Below, piece after piece: positions 9,050 through 18,215 of a stretch of DNA of 62,834 nucleotides. The stretch is from the NCBI GenBank assembly GCA_016928865.1, contig JAFGJX010000030.1, positions 1-62,834 on the forward strand, read 5' to 3'. Both the position numbers and the translations under genes were made by a program. The stretch's first letter is position 1. Each line of letters begins with the position of its first letter. The notes beneath the pieces are model-generated. The model made no database searches, had not been told where the DNA came from, and saw only the letters and a list, made by a program, of their open reading frames with translations. The stretch is from Spirochaetota bacterium (GTDB taxonomy: Bacteria > Spirochaetota > UBA4802 > UBA5550).

Positions 9050-11278
9050 CTAAAGCGATGACGTATTGATGATCAGGCGCACGGCGTTTTCATCCATCAT
9101 GAGCTTGCGGGATATCTGGTCCGCCGACCAACCCTTGTTTGACAGGTCCCTGACCGTGCGTATTACGTTTTCATTCACGTTTTTCGGGGCCGAGCTCACT
9201 CCCTTCACCTGCTTCAGGATCGGGTTGTTGTTGTCGACCGCCTGTATAAAGTCGGCGAATTGACGCATTTTGATATCTGTCTGGGTAAACAGCTCCTGCA
9301 GCCGGTTGTCCGTGCTGTTAATCTCGCTCCGCAGCGCATCGACCTTGTTGAACATCGCCTGGATCTGCTTCACCCGGGCCTCCATGATCTCTGAGAGGCC
9401 GTCAATTTCATTGAACTTGTCCTTTATCTCCTTGATGTCGCTTTCGCGGGTTTTCAGGATGAGGAGGTTCTCCTCAACCGAGCGCAGGTGCTGGTTGATC
9501 TTGTCGATGCGCCGCTCCGATCGCTCCACCACCTTCTGGTGCGCGTTAATCTTGCCCTCGACCGACTGGATAAGGATATCGGCCTTGTTCACGGAATCCA
9601 GATTGCGGGTTATGACGTCCTCGTATTCATGCAACTCCCGTATCCTCGCCTCGATGCCGGCATAGCTTTCCACCAGGGCGTCGATGCGCGCGCTGACCGC
9701 GTCTATCTTTGAAAACTGATCCTGGCAGCACCCTGCTTTTTCCATGGCGGCGTCACTCATCTCCTGGAGTGTCCGGATTTCGTTTTCAATATCCGCAAGC
9801 TTCTCCTTTTTATTCTGATAGGCCCTGATCTCGCGGTCGAATTCTTTTGTCAGCTCCTTTACGTACTCAATGTCCGAGAAGAACTTGTCCAGGTGCTCCG
9901 CCTCTTTACGCGAATCGACCAGCATCTGATTAAGGCGCTCTATGGACTGGTTTGCGTCCCGCATGAGCGTTTCGGTCCTTGAGAATATCTTGCTCTCGTC
10001 CTCGTAGTTCAATATCTCGTCCTTGATGTCGGACAGGCGCTTGTTCATGGCGGATATCTCTTCTTTTAAAAAATCGCCGCTCCTGATGATCTCTTCGTTT
10101 TTCGATTCTGCCAGGTTGATGATCCTGGTCTCGAATTCCTGGAAGCGTCCCTCGAAATTATCGATCTCTTTCTTCACGTTCTCCGCTTCGCGGCGGGAGG
10201 CCTGGACAATCTCGTCGCGCTTTGTTATGGCGTGGATGCTCAGGTTGTCAAGCTCGCTGCGCACCTTGTCGACCTCGAGCTCGAAGGTCTTGATCAGGCG
10301 GGTCTTCGAGTCGTTCACGTTCGCCTCGACGGAGCTCAGCTTGTTGTAGAGTTTGTCGATATCGCCCTGTATGTGGCCGAGCATGCCGCTTTTTGACTCG
10401 TCGAATTCAGCTTCGAAAGCGCGGAGCTTGGAGGCCAACTCGTCCAGGGAACCCCGTATCTCGCTTTCAACCCCGGCGCTCCTCTCGCGGATATCCGAAA
10501 ATATTTTACCCTCGAGGTCCGCCATGCTAATCTTCAAAACCTCGATCTGGTTTTGAAGATTGGAGGCCCCCTCAACCGATTTGGCGACTCCTTCGATGCG
10601 CATCTTGAAGTTCTGGAGGAGTATTTCGCCGGTGTCGGTGACGCGCTGATCCAGGTCGGACAGGGCCCGCTCAAAGGTCGCGGTAAGGTCGGCGAGCTTC
10701 TGCCTGCTGCCTTCGACAAGCAGCTCCTCGCGGTTGTCGATTGTTTCACGCAGCTTGTTGATCTGGTCGGTGAAGTCCGCAGTCAGCTCGCGAGATTTCT
10801 CCTTGAGACGGTTGTTGAAATTCTGTAAAATCTCGGTGCTCTCGCTTTTCAGGGACTTGATCGATTCTTTCATGAACGCCATATTGCCTGAGAGCTCGTT
10901 AAATCCTTCCTGTGCACCGGCGATGAATTCTATCTGCTTGTTCACATCACGCGCCGACTGTGATATAACGCGGATATCATCCTCGACTTTCTTCAGATTT
11001 GATTTTTCTATATCAAGCCCCTGGAGCTTCTCTTCAATTTCCTTGACAGACGTGTTGATGTTCTTCGCCAGAGCGGTCGAACGCTTGATCATGATATCCA
11101 TCTCGATGGTTGCGTCATTGAACCGGCGGTTTTCGGTCTCGGCGAGCTTTTTGAATTCATCGAACAGTCGCGATGAATACCGCCGCAGCTTTGCCATCTT
11201 CATGTTTGTCCGGTCCAGCTTCCTGAAAAGGATAAGCAATCCAAGGCAAGCCACGCAGGTAATGATGTTAACAATCAT
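9050..11278 (-). CDS. SpiroCoCo-type membrane-anchored coiled-coil protein
   Basis: A 742-residue protein. Residues 1-20 (MIVNIITCVACLGLLILFRK) form an N-terminal membrane anchor; residues about 25-690 are almost unbroken heptad-rich coiled coil (for example LNQMLVDSRKEAEHLDKFFS); the last 40 residues, VRDLSNKGWSADQISRKLMM onward, form a helix-turn-helix-like unit. This layout is that of the coiled-coil family known from spirochaetes. A filament, envelope scaffold or chromosome-tethering role has been imagined for such proteins but the function is not known to me. The gene is divergent from rpmH and has a good promoter (TTGACA-16-TATTTT). Confidence 0.88.
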   Translation of the reverse strand: MIVNIITCVACLGLLILFRKLDRTNMKMAKLRRYSSRLFDEFKKLAETENRRFNDATIEMDIMIKRSTALAKNINTSVKEIEEKLQGLDIEKSNLKKVEDDIRVISQSARDVNKQIEFIAGAQEGFNELSGNMAFMKESIKSLKSESTEILQNFNNRLKEKSRELTADFTDQINKLRETIDNREELLVEGSRQKLADLTATFERALSDLDQRVTDTGEILLQNFKMRIEGVAKSVEGASNLQNQIEVLKISMADLEGKIFSDIRERSAGVESEIRGSLDELASKLRAFEAEFDESKSGMLGHIQGDIDKLYNKLSSVEANVNDSKTRLIKTFELEVDKVRSELDNLSIHAITKRDEIVQASRREAENVKKEIDNFEGRFQEFETRIINLAESKNEEIIRSGDFLKEEISAMNKRLSDIKDEILNYEDESKIFSRTETLMRDANQSIERLNQMLVDSRKEAEHLDKFFSDIEYVKELTKEFDREIRAYQNKKEKLADIENEIRTLQEMSDAAMEKAGCCQDQFSKIDAVSARIDALVESYAGIEARIRELHEYEDVITRNLDSVNKADILIQSVEGKINAHQKVVERSERRIDKINQHLRSVEENLLILKTRESDIKEIKDKFNEIDGLSEIMEARVKQIQAMFNKVDALRSEINSTDNRLQELFTQTDIKMRQFADFIQAVDNNNPILKQVKGVSSAPKNVNENVIRTVRDLSNKGWSADQISRKLMMDENAVRLIINTSSL

Positions 11279-11317
11279 GATTATTACCCCGATTAAGAAA
11301 TCGTCTTTATTTGAATA

Positions 11318-11345
11318 AAAATATACACTGGAAATTTTTTGTCAA
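11318..11345 (-). promoter_or_regulatory. Promoter of the SpiroCoCo gene
   Basis: On the minus strand TTGACA (11345-11340) and TATTTT (11323-11318) are separated by 16 bp, about 40 bp before the ATG. This is a near-consensus housekeeping promoter. Confidence 0.6.
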
Positions 11346-11467
11346 TCCAAATTTTATGTCACATTAGAAACTGGCGATATTTTCCCTCCAGAGCAGAACA
11401 TCATCGATCCGCGTACCTCTCAATACAGAGCTCTGCCAGAGTGAGTCCAGTTTTTTTATTAATCTTA

Positions 11468-11494
11468 TTGACAAAAACGGATTCCTTTTAAAAT
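11468..11494 (+). promoter_or_regulatory. Candidate promoter of the rpmH operon
   Basis: TTGACA at 11468-11473 and TAAAAT at 11489-11494, with a slightly short 15-bp spacer, lie about 80 bp upstream of the rpmH start. Confidence 0.5.
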
Positions 11495-11511
11495 AGTACA
11501 TTCACTATTTT
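11490..11511. promoter_or_regulatory. Inverted repeat overlapping the rpmH promoter -10 region
   Basis: Perfect 8-bp arms AAAATAGT and ACTATTTT with a 6-bp spacer start inside the -10 element and cover the expected transcription start. This is operator-like geometry, or alternatively a hairpin at the 5' end of the transcript. Confidence 0.4.
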
Positions 11512-11573
11512 ATGATCATGTTTCTAGCCACATCCAGAATGTAACTGACGTTTATATATATGAGGTAATGCAC

Positions 11574-11732
11574 ATGAAGAGGACATTTCAACCAAGCACA
11601 GTAAAAAAGAACAGGACCCACGGCTTCCGGGAGCGCATGAGCACCGCGGAAGGAAGAGAGGTCCTGAGCAGGAGAAGAAGAAAAGGGCGGTACAAGTTAA
11701 CCGTGTCCGATGAGCGGAGATTACCCAAGTAA
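11574..11732 (+). CDS. rpmH: Large ribosomal subunit protein bL34
   Basis: A 52-residue, strongly basic protein. MKRTFQPS at the start and the internal [15 protein letters not shown] stretches are the bL34 hallmarks. A GAGG lies 10 bp upstream of the ATG. It is the first gene of the classical rpmH-rnpA-yidD-yidC-jag-mnmE order. In many bacteria dnaA lies on the other side of rpmH; here the SpiroCoCo gene does. The C-terminus is a few residues longer than in E. coli ([10 protein letters not shown]). Confidence 0.97.
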   Translation: MKRTFQPSTVKKNRTHGFRERMSTAEGREVLSRRRRKGRYKLTVSDERRLPK

Positions 11733-11740
11733 TTGATATC

Positions 11741-12136
11741 GTGAAAAGCATTTATTCTTTAAAAGGAAGGAATTTATTTAAGGAAGTATATCAAAAGGGC
11801 AGGAGAACGCAGGGAACGGGTATTCGGATCTATACCCTGAAATACAATAAAAGTGCTTATGTAAAACCTGGCAATGGCATTCAATCGCTGAATAAAACAA
11901 AGAACGTAAAAATTGCAATTGCACTGACAAAATCATTCGGGAAGGCATATCAAAGGAATCTGGCGAAGAGAAGAATACGCGCGATCTGCACCGAGCTGTT
12001 CGAAAAACTTCAAGAAGGGTTTTGCATAATAATCAGGATCGAAAGAGACTTCAAGAACCTGTCGTATGAAGACCAGAAGCAGGTTGTTACATCGTTGCTC
12101 ATAAAAGCGGGATTATTGAATTGTGATGCGCATTAA
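11741..12136 (+). CDS. rnpA: Ribonuclease P protein component
   Basis: A 131-residue basic protein beginning with GTG, 8 bp after the rpmH stop. It contains the RnpA signature, RNLAKRRIR near residues 72-80, preceded by the conserved VKIAIALTKSFGKAYQ strand, and the N-terminal LKGRNLFKEVYQKGRR segment. The protein binds RNase P RNA and helps 5' processing of tRNA precursors. It overlaps yidD by 14 bp, consistent with one operon. RNase P RNA itself is not in this window. Confidence 0.96.
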   Translation: MKSIYSLKGRNLFKEVYQKGRRTQGTGIRIYTLKYNKSAYVKPGNGIQSLNKTKNVKIAIALTKSFGKAYQRNLAKRRIRAICTELFEKLQEGFCIIIRIERDFKNLSYEDQKQVVTSLLIKAGLLNCDAH

Positions 12137-12395
12137 TCAGTATAATAAAAAAATTGGCACTATATGTTCAAGCTTGATTATACTCATTATACACTGTTAC
12201 CGACATCTGGTATCACCGATATTACCGCGATCCTGCAGATTTTACCCCTCCTGCTCGGCCTATGCGATTGACGCACTGAAAATGCACGGGCCGGTGAAAG
12301 GCGTGTATCTCGCGGCGCGCAGGATCGTGCGCTGCCATCCCTTCAATGAAGGCGGCTTTGATCCGGTGCCGGAAGCATTCCATTTCTTTAAATAA
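12123..12395 (+). CDS. yidD: Membrane protein insertion efficiency factor YidD
   Basis: A 90-residue protein with a hydrophobic N-terminal helix followed by the highly conserved family core: ILPRSCRFYPSCSAYAIDAL (residues about 38-57), HGPVKGVYLAARRI and RCHPFNEGGFDPVP. All three conserved cysteines are present. YidD is a small membrane-associated factor that supports YidC-dependent insertion. Translation may start at GTG 12123 or the adjacent ATG 12126; either way it overlaps the end of rnpA. Confidence 0.96.
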   Translation: MMRINQYNKKIGTICSSLIILIIHCYRHLVSPILPRSCRFYPSCSAYAIDALKMHGPVKGVYLAARRIVRCHPFNEGGFDPVPEAFHFFK

Positions 12396-12509
12396 CATTC
12401 CTTCCTGATTAAAGGGTATCCTTCTTCACGTATCTGGGAATCCATGCGGCTCGTTACCGCATGGCATGAAAATATCGCAACCCTGAGAATATTGAAAAGG
12501 AAAATGACC

Positions 12510-14165
12510 ATGGATAAAAAAAGTTTGATTGCAATTATTCTAATCGGCCTGCTGTGGGGTGGATATTTCATTATTTTCAAACCAGAACAGCCGAAGAAAA
12601 AAGCGGAAGCGATAAAGACCGAAACGAAAAAACAGGAGCCTGCCGAAAAAGCAGGCACGGCTCCGGCGCCGGTAAGCATCGTGACATATAACGCCGGCGG
12701 GGCTGAAAAGCAGGTCACGGTACAGACAAAAAAGCTGGATGTAACCCTGTCAACCAGGGGCGCAGCAGTTTCCGCGTGCAGGTATAAAGAAAGAAACGTA
12801 GACCTCACCGTCAGGAACAACCCCTTCGGAGCCAGGGGCACGCTGGATTTCGCCCTGCATTTTGACGATGATGAATTCCTCAATAGTGGCGGTCTTGAAC
12901 AGGCGCTCTGGAATTACCGTGGGGAGGGGAATACCGTTACCTTTTCCAGCGATGTCCGAATAAACAACAGTCCGGTCAGAATCGAAAAGACCTACACCTT
13001 TCCTGAAGACGGCTTAGGCTTCACCATTGAATACCGGATAATCAACAGGGGCGGCAGTGCCGTCGTGTTTAAAAACGGTGAGATTATTGTCTCCCCCGGT
13101 GACCTCCTGGGACCGGAGCTCGATTATTCCAATACGTATAACCGGTTGATGAGTATCTATTCCTTGAATGGCAGCTTTAAAAAGGCGGACAAGAAGGGTG
13201 GCGGATTCCTGGGGTGCGGCTCGTCCTCCGGTGGAGAAACGCTGAAAAAAGAGTCAGGAAAAATAGACTGGGCCGGTATTATGAGCAGGTATTTTCTTGT
13301 TATAATGATACCTGAGGGATCGGCGGGAAAGGGTGTTGTATTCGACAATAGAAAACAGGCCGGCTTTCGTACCGGCATGTATGTTGAGGCCGCTCCGATT
13401 GCGCCCGGGAAGGAATTCAGAAAGACGTTCAAGGTGTATCTGGGGGAGAAGGACAAAAAAGCGCTTGCCGCTACCGACAAGTCGATTATCGACGCCGCTG
13501 ACATAAACAAGTTGATAGAGCCGATACGGAAATTCGTGATCTGGTGTCTCCTGAGTATCAACAAGCTTGTCGGCAACCTCGGCTGGGCGCTGGTGATTTT
13601 TTCGCTTCTCTCCAAGGCGGTGTTCATGCCGCTGACGATCAAATCGACCGAATCAATGAAGAAAATGCAGCAGCTTACCCCGAAATTGAATGAGTTGAAG
13701 GTGAAGTACAAGGACAAGCCGGACCAGATGCAGAAGGAGATGATGAAGCTTTACCGGGAAAACAAGGTAAACCCCATGGGCGGCTGTTTCCCTCTACTTC
13801 TGCAGATGCCGTTCTTCTTCGCGCTCTACAGCGCGCTGATCGATTCTATCGACCTGTGGCGCGCACCGTTCATACTCTGGATGAAGGACCTGTCCATGCC
13901 TGACACGGTGCTCACCATATCCGGGTTTGACCTGAACATTCTTCCCATCATCATGACAGCGTCGACATTTCTGCAGCAGAAGCTGACAACGGTGGATACC
14001 GGGGGGCAGCAGAAGGTAATGATGATGATGATGCCGCTGGTGTTCATATTTATTTTCTGGAGCATGCCGTCCGGGCTCGTGCTCTACTGGGCGCTGCAGA
14101 ACATTTTCCAGATTGCCCATCAGCTTTTTATCAATTATCGATCGAAGGGTAAAGAAGCTGCATAG
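12510..14165 (+). CDS. yidC: Membrane protein insertase YidC
   Basis: A 551-residue protein starting MDKKSLIAIILIGLLWGGYF, an N-terminal membrane helix, with AAAAGG 9 bp upstream; longer in-frame starts lack a ribosome site. Residues about 45-330 form the periplasmic beta-sandwich domain of Gram-negative YidC, and the C-terminal part (from about 335) holds the insertase core with NLGWALVIFSLLSKAVFMPL, the cytoplasmic KMQQLTPKLNELK coiled region and NPMGGCFPLLLQMPFFFALY. The large periplasmic domain fits a diderm organism. It inserts membrane proteins alone or with SecYEG. Confidence 0.97.
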   Translation: MDKKSLIAIILIGLLWGGYFIIFKPEQPKKKAEAIKTETKKQEPAEKAGTAPAPVSIVTYNAGGAEKQVTVQTKKLDVTLSTRGAAVSACRYKERNVDLTVRNNPFGARGTLDFALHFDDDEFLNSGGLEQALWNYRGEGNTVTFSSDVRINNSPVRIEKTYTFPEDGLGFTIEYRIINRGGSAVVFKNGEIIVSPGDLLGPELDYSNTYNRLMSIYSLNGSFKKADKKGGGFLGCGSSSGGETLKKESGKIDWAGIMSRYFLVIMIPEGSAGKGVVFDNRKQAGFRTGMYVEAAPIAPGKEFRKTFKVYLGEKDKKALAATDKSIIDAADINKLIEPIRKFVIWCLLSINKLVGNLGWALVIFSLLSKAVFMPLTIKSTESMKKMQQLTPKLNELKVKYKDKPDQMQKEMMKLYRENKVNPMGGCFPLLLQMPFFFALYSALIDSIDLWRAPFILWMKDLSMPDTVLTISGFDLNILPIIMTASTFLQQKLTTVDTGGQQKVMMMMMPLVFIFIFWSMPSGLVLYWALQNIFQIAHQLFINYRSKGKEAA

Positions 14166-14271
14166 GAGCCTCGCACAACGTCAAGCTCCTCTATGGGTTG
14201 CGAAGAGCCGCAGAACATGGATTGAAAAATGGAATTGTGATTATAGTGTTGCATAGACAAGGAGACCGATC

Positions 14272-14910
14272 ATGAAAATAATTGAAGTCGAAGGAAGAAC
14301 CGTTGATGATGCGACCAAAAAGGCCATGGCTGAACTGGGAATCACTGATGCTGCTAAAATTAAAACTGAGGTAATCGACGAGGGAAAAAGCGGGATTTTC
14401 GGATTCGGCGTGTCCCGGCCGGCGCGCATACGGCTGTTTTACAATATTGACACGAAAGACATCGGGGGTACGATCAGGGAGGTCATCGGGGAGATGTTTA
14501 AAAGAATGCAGATAGAGTGCGCCATCTCCGACATCAAGGAAGGGGAATCAAAAGTTTACATCGAGCTCGACAGCAAAACAAGCTCCGGACTGATAATCGG
14601 CAGGAAGGGAAAAACCCTCGAGTCGCTGCAATTCATGGTGAACCTTATTGTCAACCACAAGTCCGGAAGCGATAAAAAGATCATTCTGGACATCGAATCA
14701 TACCGCGCCAAGCGGGAGCGGGCGCTGCGGAAAATGTCCAAGGATATCGCCTTTAAAGTGATGAAGTCCGGGAAGCCCTGGACGCTTGAGCCCATGAACC
14801 CGTTTGAAAGGAGGCTGATCCACCTTACATTGCAGAATGACGCGCGGGTTACCACCAAAAGCGAGGGACAGGGCATCTACCGGAAAGTGACCATCATGCC
14901 GAAGCAATGA
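14272..14910 (+). CDS. jag: RNA-binding protein Jag/KhpB (EloR)
   Basis: A 212-residue protein with all three Jag parts: the N-terminal Jag_N domain (MKIIEVEGRTVDDATKKAMA, with the GKSGIFGFG turn), a KH domain with the GRKGKTLESLQ loop at about residues 107-118, and a C-terminal R3H domain where the motif appears as NPFERRLIH. The protein binds RNA and in several bacteria affects cell elongation. AAGGAG lies 8 bp before the start. Location right after yidC is the usual one. Confidence 0.95.
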   Translation: MKIIEVEGRTVDDATKKAMAELGITDAAKIKTEVIDEGKSGIFGFGVSRPARIRLFYNIDTKDIGGTIREVIGEMFKRMQIECAISDIKEGESKVYIELDSKTSSGLIIGRKGKTLESLQFMVNLIVNHKSGSDKKIILDIESYRAKRERALRKMSKDIAFKVMKSGKPWTLEPMNPFERRLIHLTLQNDARVTTKSEGQGIYRKVTIMPKQ

Positions 14911-14919
14911 CCGGTACGT

Positions 14920-16275
14920 ATGGCCGACGATACCATCTGTGCTCCCGCCACTCCCCCCATCTATTCTTCAATCGCGATAATTCGAATCAGCGGCCCTGAG
15001 GCTCTGCGGGTCGCGAATTCGCTTTTCCCTGACGCGGGGAGACTGCGGCCGCGACATGCCCGCTATGGGACGCTCATCGACGATGGAAAGCCGATCGATG
15101 ACGCTATCGTCATCTGTTACCCTTCGCCGCGCAGCTATACCGGCGAGGATATGGCGGAGATATTCTGCCATGGGAATCCGATCATAGTCCAGAATATTAT
15201 CATGCTTCTACTCGGACGGGGCGTACGCATTGCTGAACCCGGAGAATTCACGCGACGCGCGTTTTTGAACGGCAAGATGGACCTGACCGAAGCGGAGGCG
15301 GTGAACCATATTATCATGGCGAAAAGCGAATGGGAGATTGAAACTTCGCTCCGGCAGATGCACGGTTCGCTGCGGGACATGGTGCAACACATCAGATCGC
15401 TCATAATCGAATTCAAGGCCGACATCGAGGCGGGCATAGATTTTTCCGAGGAAGATATCGAATTCATTTCAACCGGCACGGCGCTTGAAGCGACGGCGCG
15501 GATACGGGAAGCGATCGGGAACATCCTGGGAAGATGCAGAACCGGTGAGCGGTTGAGCCATGGGATTGACATCACCATAACCGGCAAGCCGAACGTGGGG
15601 AAATCGAGCGTACTCAATCTGCTTCTGAACGCGGAACGCGCCATTGTATCTGACATTCCCGGGACCACGAGAGACATTATACGCGAGCCGTTCCAGATCG
15701 GGGGCATGCACGTAAACCTCGTCGATACAGCCGGGATTGATACCCCCGGCGACGAGATTGAGAGAATCGGCATCGATCTGAGCCATCGGAAGATAGAGTC
15801 GTCGCCATTCATCATTATGGTGCTGGACGGCGTCGCCGGTATGGGCGAGGCTGACGGGAAAATTCTGGAAAAGACCCGGAACAAGAAGCGGGTCATCATC
15901 ATCAATAAATGCGACATCGCCAGTCCGGAAGAGATTCAGAACATACAGAACAGGCTGCCGGAAGAAGCGATACAGTTTTCGGCGCTCACCGGGTCGGGTC
16001 TGGCAAATCTAACGGATGCCATATCACGGCTGATCAAAGAGGATTTCATCGAGATTGAAAATTCGTTCATTGCCGATGTGCGGATCATCTCGCTTCTGGA
16101 GCGGGCGCTCGGTATCACAACCGGAATTGGGGAACTGGTGAGCGGGCATGAGCCGCCGGAGATTATATCGTTTGAACTTCAGTCCCTGATTGATGTACTC
16201 GCTGAAATTACGGGTGAAATAACGCCCGACGATGTTCTGGACTCCATTTTTAACAGGTTTTGCATCGGTAAATAA
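14920..16275 (+). CDS. mnmE: tRNA uridine-5-carboxymethylaminomethyl(34) synthesis GTPase MnmE
   Basis: A 451-residue protein of normal length. The N-terminal tetrahydrofolate-binding domain begins with DTICAPATPP; the GTPase domain shows G1 GKPNVGKSS (about residue 222), G2 DIPGTTRD, G3 DTAG and G4 NKCD (about residue 329); and the chain ends in the essential CIGK. With MnmG it builds the cmnm5 group on wobble uridine of certain tRNAs. It starts 9 bp after jag. An MnmD-like gene, which acts later in the same modification, lies 2 kb downstream on the other strand. Confidence 0.97.
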   Translation: MADDTICAPATPPIYSSIAIIRISGPEALRVANSLFPDAGRLRPRHARYGTLIDDGKPIDDAIVICYPSPRSYTGEDMAEIFCHGNPIIVQNIIMLLLGRGVRIAEPGEFTRRAFLNGKMDLTEAEAVNHIIMAKSEWEIETSLRQMHGSLRDMVQHIRSLIIEFKADIEAGIDFSEEDIEFISTGTALEATARIREAIGNILGRCRTGERLSHGIDITITGKPNVGKSSVLNLLLNAERAIVSDIPGTTRDIIREPFQIGGMHVNLVDTAGIDTPGDEIERIGIDLSHRKIESSPFIIMVLDGVAGMGEADGKILEKTRNKKRVIIINKCDIASPEEIQNIQNRLPEEAIQFSALTGSGLANLTDAISRLIKEDFIEIENSFIADVRIISLLERALGITTGIGELVSGHEPPEIISFELQSLIDVLAEITGEITPDDVLDSIFNRFCIGK

Positions 16276-16403
16276 GCGAATTAATACTGGCCCGGGTGTA
16301 TAAAAATTTTTGTCATGTTGTTCATACAATATAATTGACATTTTTATTTCAGTACGAAAGCGTTATGTAAAGTTCTGTTTTATTACCGGGATGGTAGTTC
16401 CCC

Positions 16404-18188
16404 ATGGATAAGGACAAATTAGACAAGACAAAAGATAATATCGGCGTTTCCAAGCTCGACGAATCAACGCGGAAAAAGCTGTTCGAAAAATTTGTCGAGG
16501 GCGGGGGGCGTGTCATTGTCGAACGATCAAGGGGACGGCGGCTCACCATCGACCGACAGAAGCAGAAGGAATTTTTAAAACGGGTCGCCGCACAGTCAAA
16601 CAAGCGCGTCAGGAAGGAGCGCCCCAGGCAGGAGCCGCCGCGGCGTACGGCTGAAAAGACGGCGTCCCGTCGTGATACCGGCTATCTCGGTCTCTTTTTC
16701 CGCAGGCTCAGCCTGCGAATCAAGCTGAAGGTCCTGGGCATTACTGGTTTTAACGGGTATACCTTCAACGGACGTTTTTTCAGAAAATTCAACAGCCTTT
16801 ACCGTGCGGCGCTCATGGAGCTGCAGATCCTGTATCTTGACATGTTCAGAAAAAATCTCACCGTAGGCAAGTCAATCACCGAAAAGCTTGACGAAATGAA
16901 GCCGCTCTACTACGAGCTTATTGAAATGACCGGCAACCTGTTTGATAAGATCGAAGCGGATCAGGTGGTCGAGCAGTATATCAATTTCCCCGAGGTCCCG
17001 AAAAAGACAATCGAATTAAAAGAGCAGATCCTTTCCTATTATAAAAAGCTTTTTATCCTCAGCCAGTATGAAAATTCTATTTTAACCGCGTATGACCGCG
17101 CCATCAGCCTGTATGAAAAGATTGAGGAAAAACCGAGCCAGTCCCGTTCTGCCATGGCCAGGAGGATGCGTAACGCCGTGTTTGTCCTGTTCCATAAATT
17201 TTTTCCGAGGCTCCATCTTCTCTTCTGCCTGTATGAGGGGATTCCCCGTCCCGCCTACGATCCTGACATTGAAACGATTCTCGGCATCACGGAGATGGAA
17301 AAGCCGGGCAACCGCCAGCTCGCCAGGTATTTTGACGACATGACGGTGGATGAAGAGGTTCCCGCGGCGGAAGAAAAACCGGAAGAGGAAAAGGATGAGG
17401 TCGATGGGACCAGAATGAAGGTGTTGCGGATAGGCCTCGAGATGATGGCGGCGCTAGACATGTCGAAAATGAGGCTGAACCATGACCGGCAGCGGCTTTT
17501 TGAGAACGTAAGCGACGCGGACAAGGTGTTTGTCACCTATCTCCTGTTTAATGAGTTCGACCGGGAATATTCATTCATACTTACGACGAACAAGATCAAA
17601 TTCAGGACTGATTTTGTGGCGCGCACGAAGGTCGACTTCCGGTCGCGGCTTACCGAACTGTACGATAAGATGAGAAAAAGCACCGACATCCTGGGAGAAT
17701 ATGCGGAAAACCTTATAGATTACGAGAAATCAAGGCGCGAAAAGCCATCCAGCAGCTCACAGTATATTGAGTATACCAAGCGCATGGAAGCGCTTGAAAA
17801 AAAGAAGAACACCATCGGTAAGAACGCGCTGGCAGTCGTGAGGGATTACATGATGGAAATCGTTCAGGAGCTGGAAGTGCTGCTGGAGGACATGGACAGC
17901 CACCAGCTGTATATTGAAAATCCCCAGGAAGTGCTCACGTTCGACACCCTGATAGAAGGGGAGAAAAAAATCAACGGTAAAAAAATATACGAAGCTCTCT
18001 ATCTGGTCTACTGCTATGCCTTCGCCTTCGCCTACCGTCTGAGCCTGGGCGGCGATCTCTCGGGTGACCTTGAATTTAAAAAAGAAGAACTGGAGCAGAT
18101 GCGTCAGCAATCCGAAGAAGCGGCGGCTGAAGACTCAGAAAAAAAACAGGATAAGTCAGTCCTGGAAGAGCTCGATGACATGCTCTAG
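16404..18188 (+). CDS. Large soluble protein of unknown function following mnmE
   Basis: A 594-residue protein with no signal peptide. The N-terminus (about 1-95) is Lys/Arg-rich and probably disordered (RVIVERSRGRRLTIDRQKQK). The rest is mostly helical; a stretch at about 310-335 is very acidic (EEVPAAEEKPEEEKDE) and the C-terminus (about 565-594) is Glu/Gln/Asp-rich. No catalytic motif is seen. The basic head and acidic tail would fit a nucleic-acid or ribosome-associated scaffold, but this is a guess. It follows mnmE after a 128-bp gap with its own AT-rich upstream region (TATAAT at 16330). I suspect it is confined to spirochaetes; I could not check this. Confidence 0.8.
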   Translation: MDKDKLDKTKDNIGVSKLDESTRKKLFEKFVEGGGRVIVERSRGRRLTIDRQKQKEFLKRVAAQSNKRVRKERPRQEPPRRTAEKTASRRDTGYLGLFFRRLSLRIKLKVLGITGFNGYTFNGRFFRKFNSLYRAALMELQILYLDMFRKNLTVGKSITEKLDEMKPLYYELIEMTGNLFDKIEADQVVEQYINFPEVPKKTIELKEQILSYYKKLFILSQYENSILTAYDRAISLYEKIEEKPSQSRSAMARRMRNAVFVLFHKFFPRLHLLFCLYEGIPRPAYDPDIETILGITEMEKPGNRQLARYFDDMTVDEEVPAAEEKPEEEKDEVDGTRMKVLRIGLEMMAALDMSKMRLNHDRQRLFENVSDADKVFVTYLLFNEFDREYSFILTTNKIKFRTDFVARTKVDFRSRLTELYDKMRKSTDILGEYAENLIDYEKSRREKPSSSSQYIEYTKRMEALEKKKNTIGKNALAVVRDYMMEIVQELEVLLEDMDSHQLYIENPQEVLTFDTLIEGEKKINGKKIYEALYLVYCYAFAFAYRLSLGGDLSGDLEFKKEELEQMRQQSEEAAAEDSEKKQDKSVLEELDDML

Positions 18189-18215
18189 CCTGAGATTCCC
18201 TCCACCGCGGCGCTT

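Noticed and set aside
11279..11573. Replication origin beside rpmH
   Set aside because: No dnaA or dnaN gene and no evident cluster of DnaA boxes; the region is explained by two divergent promoters.
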